From positions 1 through 64,000 of the forward strand of contig CACMJB010000005.1 of NCBI GenBank assembly GCA_902613915.1: 64,000 bases of DNA, in the 5' to 3' direction. Of the stretch, positions 1-8,011 are shown in pieces. A program made the position numbers and the translations under genes. The DNA is from an uncultured Pelagibacteraceae bacterium. GTDB taxonomy: Bacteria > Pseudomonadota > Alphaproteobacteria > Pelagibacterales > Pelagibacteraceae. Below the pieces are notes generated by a model that was not told the DNA's origin, ran no database searches, and saw nothing but the letters and a program-made list of their open reading frames with translations. Every line of letters starts with the position of its first letter. The first letter of the stretch is position 1.

Positions 1-984
1 GGAACAGAAAAAATAGTTTACAGAGAAGAAAAAGATCCAATTAAAAAACCAGGAGATTCTTTAGTGAAAGTTCATGCATCTGGAATATGTGGATCTGATA
101 TGCATGCCTACCATGGTAAAGACGAAAGAAGAATACCTCCACTTATATTAGGTCATGAGTTCAGCGGAACAAGTTTAGACGGAAAATTTAAAAATAAAGA
201 AGTCGTAATAAATCCACTTATTTGTTGTGAGAAATGTGATTACTGTAAAAATAAAAGAGAGCATCTTTGTCCAAATAGAACAATGATTGGAATGAGCACT
301 CCTATACAAAGACATGGTGGTTTAGCAGAATTAGTCTCAGTTCCTGAACAAAATATTTTTGAAGTACCTAAGGGATTAAATATGAAAGAGGCTGCTTTAG
401 CTGAACCCACCGCTGTTGCTTTACATGCTATTTTATTGGCTGAAATAAATTTAAAAAAACCTTTATCGGAGTGTAAAATTTTAATTCAAGGCGCAGGTGC
501 TATAGGTCTACTTTGTGGTCTGGTATTAAATAAAGAAAAAAATTCTAGTAATATAATTATGTCTGATCCAAATAAGAAAAGATTAGACGAATGTGAAAAA
601 TATCTTAAAGCAAGTTTTGTTGCACCAGATGATAAATCTATAAAAGAAAATCATTTTGACTTAATATTAGAGTCTGTAGGATTAGATATTACTAGACATC
701 AAGCGATTAATTCAATAGCACCTGGAGGCACTATTGTTCATATAGGTTTAACTCAACCCTCTGGAACTTTTAATTTTAAAAAACTTACAATCCAAGAAGT
801 AACATTAGTTGGAACTTATTGTTACACAAATGATGACTTTAAAAATAGTTTAGTAATTTTAAAAGACAAAAAATTAGGTGATTTAGGATGGATAGAATAC
901 CGAGATCTTAAAAAAGGTTCAGATGCATTTAAAGAAATCCATAATGGCACTTGTTTTGCTCCTAAAATCATTCTTATCCCTTAG
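1..984 (+). CDS. Zn-dependent medium-chain alcohol/polyol dehydrogenase, 5' truncated by window edge
   Basis: Frame open from base 1 (GTEKIVYREEKDPIKKPGDSLVKVHASGICGSDMHAYHG); GICGSD, GHEFSG, structural Zn Cys cluster (CCEKCDYCKNKREHLC) and GAGAIGLL nucleotide-binding motif. Confidence 0.85.
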   Translation, partial: GTEKIVYREEKDPIKKPGDSLVKVHASGICGSDMHAYHGKDERRIPPLILGHEFSGTSLDGKFKNKEVVINPLICCEKCDYCKNKREHLCPNRTMIGMSTPIQRHGGLAELVSVPEQNIFEVPKGLNMKEAALAEPTAVALHAILLAEINLKKPLSECKILIQGAGAIGLLCGLVLNKEKNSSNIIMSDPNKKRLDECEKYLKASFVAPDDKSIKENHFDLILESVGLDITRHQAINSIAPGGTIVHIGLTQPSGTFNFKKLTIQEVTLVGTYCYTNDDFKNSLVILKDKKLGDLGWIEYRDLKKGSDAFKEIHNGTCFAPKIILIP

Positions 985-1069
985 TTCTTCCTCTGGTTGT
1001 AGACAAATTGCATACCTGAAATAAAATTTTAACATAGTTATTCTTAAAGAATTTTAAATAAGATTTATT

Positions 1070-1453
1070 ATGAAAATAAAATTATCAATTTTGATAGCTT
1101 TCTTATACTTAGGCTCAGCCTTTGCTGCAGGGCACATTACTAAAGCTCAAAAAGAAAAAACAATAGAGTGTTTAGGTCACTACAGTGCGACTGCTGTTTT
1201 ACCAGCTGATACTATTCAAGTTAAAAACATGGAATTAGCTTTGGCTTCAGTAAAGGTAATTAGAGAATACCTCACATCTGAAGGTGTTAAGGATGATGAG
1301 ATGAACAAAGGCATGAATGTTTATGTGGACAAAGTTTATGGAAAGCCTTTTGATAAAGCTAAAAATGGTGAGTGTAATAAATTTATTTATAAGCAAATTA
1401 AAGGTTCGGAACAAAAAATCGAAAAATTATCCAGAACGATTTACGCAGGCTAA
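1070..1453 (+). CDS. small secreted hypothetical protein with N-terminal signal peptide
   Basis: ORF 127 aa, hydrophobic leader MKIKLSILIAFLYLGSAFAAG; first gene of a tightly spaced operon. Confidence 0.7.
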   Translation: MKIKLSILIAFLYLGSAFAAGHITKAQKEKTIECLGHYSATAVLPADTIQVKNMELALASVKVIREYLTSEGVKDDEMNKGMNVYVDKVYGKPFDKAKNGECNKFIYKQIKGSEQKIEKLSRTIYAG

Positions 1454-1455
1454 AC

Positions 1456-1743
1456 ATGAGTGGATACGTTATAGCTAATATAGATGTAAAAAATCCTGAA
1501 GCTTATAAAGAATATGTTGGCAAGGTGGTTCCGACAGTTCAAAAATTCGGAGGAGAATACCTTGTACGTGCTGGGGAGTACAAAGTCATAGATGGTGAGT
1601 GGAAATATCCTAGAACAGTAGTAATTAAATTTCCAACTTATGAAAAAGCTTTAGAGTGGTACGATTCTGAAGAATATAAACCAGTAAAACCAATTCGATT
1701 AGCAAACTCAGTAGCTAATGGAATAATAATTAAAGGAGTATAA
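1456..1743 (+). CDS. DUF1330 domain protein
   Basis: MSGYVIANIDVKNPEAYKEYVGKVVPTVQKFGGEYLVRAGEYKVIDGEW... is a typical DUF1330 pattern. Confidence 0.85.
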   Translation: MSGYVIANIDVKNPEAYKEYVGKVVPTVQKFGGEYLVRAGEYKVIDGEWKYPRTVVIKFPTYEKALEWYDSEEYKPVKPIRLANSVANGIIIKGV

Positions 1744-2031
1744 ATGAAAAACTATATGGTAACGCATACTTTTAAGTCTGCCGAAATGAAAAAAAAATTT
1801 ACTGATACAGTGGCTTCTATGAAGATGGAGGACATTGTTAAGAGCATGAAAAGTGACAATGCAGCTTGTCAAATGACTTGGAACACGCCAGGAGATACAA
1901 TGGAAATGTATTGTTGGTGGAAAGGAAAAGATGAACAAGCAATTATTAATCAACTAGGTCAAATGAATGATTTTTTTACTCCTCATAAGTTTGTTGAGTG
2001 CACAGATCAAGTCATGGACTATAACGCATAG
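1744..2031 (+). CDS. small hypothetical protein, possibly dimeric alpha/beta-barrel (ferredoxin-like) fold
   Basis: 95 aa ORF, start directly abuts upstream stop (TAA ATG). Confidence 0.6.
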   Translation: MKNYMVTHTFKSAEMKKKFTDTVASMKMEDIVKSMKSDNAACQMTWNTPGDTMEMYCWWKGKDEQAIINQLGQMNDFFTPHKFVECTDQVMDYNA

Positions 2032-2038
2032 GATATTT

Positions 2039-2455
2039 ATGATAGACAAATTTGGAAACGCATTTTATTTAATAATTTACTTAGCACATTTTATCATAGT
2101 TGGTAGCTACGCTTACCAATTAGTCTTTGATACTAAAAAATTTCTTAAGGGTAGAGGAGTAGATAAAACTGCAACTTTAATTACAAGATTTGCAGGCTCA
2201 TTCATGATTGCTACTGTTCTAATGGCAATATATATCGCTTTTATTAGATCAGGTGGTGTAGAAGCTACTTGGGCCTTCTTTAACCTAGTTTTTATAATGA
2301 ATGTTTCGATATTAGTTGTAAATTTTTACACATTAAAAATTGATAAAACAGGTTTAACAAAAAAAACTAGAAATGATGGAATTTACGCTCCACTAGTTCT
2401 TGTTATTATCAGTGCTATTCTTTGTTACGGTTTAGCTGATAAAATTTACGTTTAA
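2039..2455 (+). CDS. small integral membrane protein (about 4 TM segments)
   Basis: ORF listed from 1967; internal ATG at 2039 (MIDKFGNAFYLIIYLAHFIIVGSYAYQLVF) follows the upstream stop and is the likelier start; several hydrophobic segments. Confidence 0.65.
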   Translation: MIDKFGNAFYLIIYLAHFIIVGSYAYQLVFDTKKFLKGRGVDKTATLITRFAGSFMIATVLMAIYIAFIRSGGVEATWAFFNLVFIMNVSILVVNFYTLKIDKTGLTKKTRNDGIYAPLVLVIISAILCYGLADKIYV

Positions 2456-2463
2456 GGATATAT

Positions 2464-2757
2464 ATGGCAAAATTTATGAATATTGTTAGATGTAAAGTAA
2501 AATCATCTAGCAGAGAAGAATATTTAAAAAAAATTGATGAGCGGCCAAAGTTCGATGGGCAGATTTCAGCAAAGTATGTTGAAACTAAACCCAACGAATT
2601 TTTTATGATTGGTGAATGGAATTCTGAAGATGACATTGCTAAAGCAAGACCAAAGATGATTGAATTTTTGGACTCACTTCGGCACACTTTAGAAGAACTG
2701 TCATCCGAGTTAGGCGTTACTGACCCTCACTCCGGTACAGTTGTAATCGAGAAATAA
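2464..2757 (+). CDS. small protein, antibiotic-biosynthesis-monooxygenase-like (dimeric alpha/beta barrel)
   Basis: 97 aa; MAKFMNIVRCKVKSSSREEYLKKI...FFMIGEWNSEDDIAKARPKMIEFLDSLR resembles ABM-type small proteins. Confidence 0.6.
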   Translation: MAKFMNIVRCKVKSSSREEYLKKIDERPKFDGQISAKYVETKPNEFFMIGEWNSEDDIAKARPKMIEFLDSLRHTLEELSSELGVTDPHSGTVVIEK

Positions 2758-2769
2758 GAAAGGAGTAAC

Positions 2770-3093
2770 ATGGCTAAATTCTATACACTTGGATGTTATA
2801 CAGCTAAAGGTCTTGCAGGGTTTGTAAGCAACCCATCAACAGACAGAAAAGCTGCAACATCAGCTTTAGCTGCTTCTGTAGGAGCGAAAGTAACTCAATA
2901 CTCTGGCCTAAGAGGAAAATATGATTTTATGGCAGTGATTGAAGGAACTTTTGATCAAGCTGCTGCAGCTGCTATGGTTGCCGTTTCTAGTGGTGCTGTC
3001 TCAGATTTTACAATTTTAGAAGATGTAGATCTAAATGAGATAGCGAAGACTGCTCAGAAAATGGCTTCATCATACAAAGAGCCAGGAAAATAA
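2770..3093 (+). CDS. GYD-domain-like small protein
   Basis: MAKFYTLGCYTAKGLAGF...SGLRGKYDFMAVIEG..., arrangement of GYD family; RBS aaggag at 2759. Confidence 0.7.
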   Translation: MAKFYTLGCYTAKGLAGFVSNPSTDRKAATSALAASVGAKVTQYSGLRGKYDFMAVIEGTFDQAAAAAMVAVSSGAVSDFTILEDVDLNEIAKTAQKMASSYKEPGK

Positions 3094-3120
3094 TTATTTT
3101 CTATAGCTAATGCATTTTAA

Positions 3121-3174
3121 GGTATCAGTGAATTTTATTTGATTTTTATACTTTGATTTAATTTCACTGATACC
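3121..3174. repeat. perfect 12-bp inverted repeat (GGTATCAGTGAA/TTCACTGATACC) around a 30-nt AT-rich loop
   Basis: Left arm 3121-3132, right arm 3163-3174; between the end of the GYD operon and a convergent gene. Confidence 0.75.
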
Positions 3175-3287
3175 AAGTTTAATATCTTTATTGCTCATAT
3201 TTAATAAGCATGAAATGTATCTCTCTCTAATCATTCTTACGTATTTTTGTTTAGAGATAATTACTTTAAAGTTAAAGTTCGAGTAGC

Positions 3288-3801
3288 TTATTTTTTTAAG
3301 TTTTTTTTAATTATCTTAAATAAAACTTCATCTCTTTTTAAACTTTTTTCTAAATTTTTTCTCATTTTTTTAAAACAAGGTATTTTATTATTTTTTGTTT
3401 TAAGCGAAAAAATTAATATTTTGCCTTTGGGATTTAATCTTTTTTTAGAAAGGTTAAGAAGGTGGTTTAAATTTGTTTTTGTAAAAAAATGAATAGTTTG
3501 TTTGATTAAGATAAGATCATATTTTTTTTGTTTCTTTAGATATTTTAAAGCCTCAATTTTCTTAAATACGATATTCTTTTTAACATCCTTATTTGCAATA
3601 ATATCTATTCCTGTAGGTTTATTTTTAAATTTGTATTTCTTTTGAAGGGCAGAAATAATTTTTTGCTCTTCCACATCCAATATCTAATATTTTTGAATTT
3701 TTATTAAAATTAATTTTTGTTTTAAGAAATTTATTAAATTGAGAGATATACGATTTAGATGATAACCAGGTTTTATTATCCCAGTTTATAAGTTTTTTCA
3801 T
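3288..3801 (-). pseudogene. SAM-dependent methyltransferase, apparently frameshifted
   Basis: ATG at 3801 gives MKKLINWDNKTWLSSKSYISQFNKFLKTKINFNKNSKILDIGCGRAK, continued in another frame as ...IISALQKKYKFKNKPTGIDI. Removing one base from the T6 run at 3659-3664 joins the frames (span 514 nt = 3n+1). Confidence 0.75.
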
Positions 3802-4971
3802 TTAGTTATTTTTAACAGGTTTATAAAATAGGTCTGGTTCTAATTGTAAATAAACAAGACTATACCAATCATAGTGAGCATCAGTGGAATGGACAGTAAT
3901 AATTTTGCTCTTATTAAAATCAATTACTACTTGTTGACCAGCAAAACCATCCATCATTAATATTGGTCTTTCTTCAATCCCAATAGGATCAAAGTGAAAC
4001 TGACCTCCATAACTTTGTGTTGCAGCATGATTACCGATAAACTTACTATATTCATCTTTTTTTTTATCGATTCTATTCTCATAGATTGTTTTTAAGTATT
4101 TTCCAACACAAGTATCATTCTTCCAATGATCCATTATTAGTTTAGCTATTCTTAAATAGTCATATCTTTGCGCATAAAAAGAATATCTACCGTATTCTCC
4201 TTTTTTTCTGTTACTAAATTTGTGTTTTTCCAAAGACTTTCCAAAATAAACACTTTTTTCTACCTTTGCGTCCCCAACAAATATTTTATGCAGTAATTTT
4301 TCCCAATCATCATCAGTTTTATAAATAACATAGTTCATTATTACATTAGTAGTCATGGCACTGTAATTGTAATGATTGCCAGGTCCATATCCAGTTTTAC
4401 CTTCAAAATATCTTTTCAATACATATTTAATAGGTGTTGAATTAACATTAGTTCCTTTACCGTTAATTCTGTTGTCTTTTCTGTAAAATCTTTGACCAAC
4501 AATGGGTTCATCACCTGCTTGCATGTTTAGTAAGTTTAATAATTTTTGATCTTTATATAAAGTATTGGCAACAGTTGGGTAATCTATATTATCAAAAACT
4601 GAATTAATATAACCATCACAAACAGCATAACCAATAACAAGGCTAACTAAACTTTTCCCTACAGAATGTGAAGGATAGTAACCTCCTCTGTATTTACTTT
4701 TTCTATTTTGATCAATTAAAATTTTATTATTTTCAAATAAGATATAACTTACTAGGCCTGTTTTTTTATCTTTAAGTTGTTCATCTACTTTTTTAGATAA
4801 ATCATTATTTTGTAAATTAATCTCAAAATTGTAGGTGTCATTTTTCTTATTACCTATTTTATATTTGTGCATACAATCAAAACAGTATTTTTCATTAGCG
4901 TGATGAGCTAACACAAGTGAGTAACTTGTATTCAATAAAAGTATGCTTAAAATCGATAAAAGTCTTTTCAT
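3802..4971 (-). CDS. beta-lactamase-family (class C-like) serine hydrolase, secreted
   Basis: Signal peptide MKRLLSILSILLLNTSYSLVLA; SxxK motif in SHSVGKSLVSLVIGYAV; YNYS motif. Confidence 0.75.
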   Translation of the reverse strand: MKRLLSILSILLLNTSYSLVLAHHANEKYCFDCMHKYKIGNKKNDTYNFEINLQNNDLSKKVDEQLKDKKTGLVSYILFENNKILIDQNRKSKYRGGYYPSHSVGKSLVSLVIGYAVCDGYINSVFDNIDYPTVANTLYKDQKLLNLLNMQAGDEPIVGQRFYRKDNRINGKGTNVNSTPIKYVLKRYFEGKTGYGPGNHYNYSAMTTNVIMNYVIYKTDDDWEKLLHKIFVGDAKVEKSVYFGKSLEKHKFSNRKKGEYGRYSFYAQRYDYLRIAKLIMDHWKNDTCVGKYLKTIYENRIDKKKDEYSKFIGNHAATQSYGGQFHFDPIGIEERPILMMDGFAGQQVVIDFNKSKIITVHSTDAHYDWYSLVYLQLEPDLFYKPVKNN

Positions 4972-5879
4972 TAAAGCGCAACAACAGCAGCAGCCATAGA
5001 AGCAAGTCTTGCTTGAGTATCATCAGCTCTACTTGTTATTACAACAGGAACTTTTCCACCAACTACCACACCAGCTGCACAGGCTCCCATAAAAAAAATC
5101 ATCATTTTTACCAAAGCATTCCCAGTTTCTACGTTTGGAACTAATAGAATATCAGTTTTACCAGCTACCGCGTTTTTAATTCCTTTAATTTGAGCTGCTT
5201 TTTCAGAAACTGAATTATCGAATGCCATTGGTCCAAATACTTCTGCGTTCAAACCTTCTTCTTTTGCTCTTTTGGTAAGTTCACTTGCCTCTATTGAACT
5301 CGGTACACTATCTAAAACTTCCTCAGTTGCTGATAATATTGAAACTTTAGGTTTTTCAATTCCTATTCTATTCGTAAAATCTATTGCATTTTTTAATATA
5401 TGCATTTTTGTTTCTAATTTTGGTAACACGTTTAATGCTCCATCAGTGATGATAAATGGTTTATCATTTTTCTCTAAAGTCATATGCCAAATATGACTTA
5501 GTCTTTTCTTCCCAATTAAATTTAAATCTCTTTTCAACACTGCTTTCATAAGTACATCGGTGTGAATATGTCCTTTTACAATTATTTTTACCTTACCTTC
5601 ACTTGCAAGTTTTGCAGCGATCGGAGCAGTACTGTTTTCATCTGGTTCATTAATTATTTCGTACTTAGAAATATCCCAGTTTAATTGCTTAGCATTTTTT
5701 TCGATAATTGATTTGTCTCCAATAAAAACTGGTATGATTAAATTTGCATCTACAGCTTGTTTTGCAGACTCTATTGAAACAGGCTTTACCGCATTGACTA
5801 TTACTGCTTTTGCAGGCCCTTTTGTTTTAGCTATTTTAAGCAAATTTTCGGGGCAAATAATTTCTTTTTTACTAAGCAT
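4971..5879 (-). CDS. pta: phosphate acetyl/butyryltransferase family protein
   Basis: PTA_PTB family sequence (VKGHIHTDVLMKAVL, ITDGALNVLP, VPNVETGNALVKMM). Confidence 0.8.
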   Translation of the reverse strand: MLSKKEIICPENLLKIAKTKGPAKAVIVNAVKPVSIESAKQAVDANLIIPVFIGDKSIIEKNAKQLNWDISKYEIINEPDENSTAPIAAKLASEGKVKIIVKGHIHTDVLMKAVLKRDLNLIGKKRLSHIWHMTLEKNDKPFIITDGALNVLPKLETKMHILKNAIDFTNRIGIEKPKVSILSATEEVLDSVPSSIEASELTKRAKEEGLNAEVFGPMAFDNSVSEKAAQIKGIKNAVAGKTDILLVPNVETGNALVKMMIFFMGACAAGVVVGGKVPVVITSRADDTQARLASMAAAVVAL

Positions 5880-6876
5880 TTAATTCATCCATTTCTTTTG
5901 AAATTTTAGCAGGAATAGATATATCTTTATTTAAATTTTTTTTATACGTTTTATTTCTTCTCTCACCAGGATACAAAATATTTGAAAATCCTTTTGCTTT
6001 TGGAAGTTTTTTGACTAACTTTATGTTTTTCTTTATTTCTTTGATAAACTTACTTCCAATAAAAATTTTTGGATTAATAGTAATAAATAAATGACCCATA
6101 TTCTGAGGCCCAGAAAAATCATCAAAAGGATCCTTTGTTTTTCCTCCATGGCTACTGCCAGTAAAAACGCCACTTAGAATATCTACCATCCAAGCTAAAC
6201 CAGAACCTTTAAAACCTGCGATAGGTAATTGAGTTCCTCTAAGAGCTTCTTTGGCATTTGTAGTTATCCTTCCTTGTTTATTGAGTGCAACACCATAAGG
6301 AATTTTTAAACCTAACTTATCTGCTCTTCTTATAGCACCCCTGTTAATCATTGATGTTGAGGCATCAAATACAAAAGGAACTCCTCCTGTTGGAACCCCA
6401 AAGCAAATAGGGTTAGTACCAAAGAGAGATTTTTTTGCTCCATGAGGCGCTAAGGCAGCAGGTGCGTTAGTGAAACAAAAAACCATTAATTTATTATTGA
6501 CTGCTTGTTCAGCATAAAAACTTGAAAGTCCATAGTGTCCACTTTTTTTTATAGCAACTAAACCTATTCCAGTTTTTTTAGCATTTTTAATTGCTTGTTT
6601 TATACCTATGTCAGCACTAACGAAACCAATACTATTGTCAGCATCTATGTATGAAGCAGAAGAACTTATCTTTTTTATTTTAATTTTTGGTTTTGGATTA
6701 ATTACTTTTGCTTTAATTCTATCGCAATACATCTTTAGTCTAGCCAAACCATGACCTTTTGCATCTAATATTTCTGCTTTAACTAAATAGTTAGAACAAA
6801 TTTCAGCGTGATTTTTTGAGAGTTTATGTTTTAAAAATATTTGTTTAAGTTTTGATTTTAAAAGACTTTTTTTCAC
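5872..6876 (-). CDS. Ldh-family (malate/L-lactate/ureidoglycolate-type) oxidoreductase
   Basis: KKSGHYGLSSFYAEQAV, FGTNPICFGVP, GFKGSGLAWMVDILSGVFTGS motifs. Confidence 0.85.
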   Translation of the reverse strand: MKKSLLKSKLKQIFLKHKLSKNHAEICSNYLVKAEILDAKGHGLARLKMYCDRIKAKVINPKPKIKIKKISSSASYIDADNSIGFVSADIGIKQAIKNAKKTGIGLVAIKKSGHYGLSSFYAEQAVNNKLMVFCFTNAPAALAPHGAKKSLFGTNPICFGVPTGGVPFVFDASTSMINRGAIRRADKLGLKIPYGVALNKQGRITTNAKEALRGTQLPIAGFKGSGLAWMVDILSGVFTGSSHGGKTKDPFDDFSGPQNMGHLFITINPKIFIGSKFIKEIKKNIKLVKKLPKAKGFSNILYPGERRNKTYKKNLNKDISIPAKISKEMDELNA

Positions 6877-7307
6877 TTAAATTTTTTATTTCCTTTAGCT
6901 TCCCAAAAATTTGTTCTCTGCTCTGGGTTCTCAATTAAACTTTTACACATCATGCCATACTCTTTGGCAAGAGAGGAAAAATCTTTTTTAGCTAATTCTA
7001 CAAATTTATTAACTTTATCTTTTGTCATTTGAGACATTACCTCTGGATTTAATCCCATTATTTCCCCAAGATCATAATTATATTTTAAAGAAACATCTGC
7101 ACTATTTTCTAAGCTGTCGATAATACTTTTGTCTTTTCCTGCATCTTTAAAACTTTGGGCGGCAACTTTATAGAAACTATAACAATTAGCGTAATCTTTT
7201 TGAATATTTTCCATAACATACTTTGCGACTTTTTGTTCTTTAGCATTTTCATTCGCATTTAAAGAGATAGGAATTATAGCTAAAATTATTAAAATTATTT
7301 TTTTCAT
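6873..7307 (-). CDS. small secreted hypothetical protein
   Basis: N-terminal signal MKKIILIILAIIPISLNANEN; ATGA-type overlap with the following gene. Confidence 0.65.
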   Translation of the reverse strand: MKKIILIILAIIPISLNANENAKEQKVAKYVMENIQKDYANCYSFYKVAAQSFKDAGKDKSIIDSLENSADVSLKYNYDLGEIMGLNPEVMSQMTKDKVNKFVELAKKDFSSLAKEYGMMCKSLIENPEQRTNFWEAKGNKKFK

Positions 7308-7996
7308 TTATATTTTTTCATTGAAGCTTCAGCTAAAATTAGATTTGGATCCATAAATATTTTTGAAAGCTTAGCTTTCTTAAAAGACTTATATGCAAAA
7401 ATTGCAATTGGCAACTCTGTACAGCCCAAAATGATTTTTTTACATTTCTTTTTAATCAGATAATTTACCGCAGGCTTTATAGCCCTCTCAGCTTCCTTGG
7501 TTTTACCCATTTTAACAAGTTTTATAGATTTATTAACGCTTCTTTTTTGTAATGTTGTGCTTGGCGAAACTAATAAAAATTTTCTGTTAAAGTAATGACT
7601 ATATACACCAGTTTTTATTGTTGCTTCAGTTGCCAACAAACCAATTTTAGAATTTCTTTGTAAATTATTTTTTGCGTTCGAATATACAATTTCTGGCATA
7701 TTTAAAATTGGTATTTTTATTTTCTTTCTAAGGTCTTTGTACCAAAAGTGTGCGGTATTACATGGAATTGATATAAACTTACATTTGCTTTTCTGTAAAA
7801 ACTTACATCCATCTATAAGACTTTTTAAAACTTTATTATATTTTTTTAGATTTTGTTTTCGATCTGGAATATTCGATTTATTGTATAAAACAAATAAAGG
7901 ATATTTTTGATCTGCTTTTCCTCTATTTAATTTTGCAAGTTTAGAGCAAAAATCTAACCCTGCTTGTGTGCCCATGCCACCAAGTATTCCAATCAT
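7304..7996 (-). CDS. aspartate/glutamate racemase family protein
   Basis: MIGILGGMGTQAG, IPCNTAHFWY, ILGCTELPIA catalytic Cys motifs. Confidence 0.85.
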   Translation of the reverse strand: MIGILGGMGTQAGLDFCSKLAKLNRGKADQKYPLFVLYNKSNIPDRKQNLKKYNKVLKSLIDGCKFLQKSKCKFISIPCNTAHFWYKDLRKKIKIPILNMPEIVYSNAKNNLQRNSKIGLLATEATIKTGVYSHYFNRKFLLVSPSTTLQKRSVNKSIKLVKMGKTKEAERAIKPAVNYLIKKKCKKIILGCTELPIAIFAYKSFKKAKLSKIFMDPNLILAEASMKKYK

Positions 7997-8011
7997 AAAT
8001 TATAAAATGTA

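Noticed and set aside
3247-3492. ORF 3247-3492 + (Phe/Leu-rich)
   Set aside because: Antisense to the methyltransferase; composition reflects Lys-rich AT-rich coding on the other strand.
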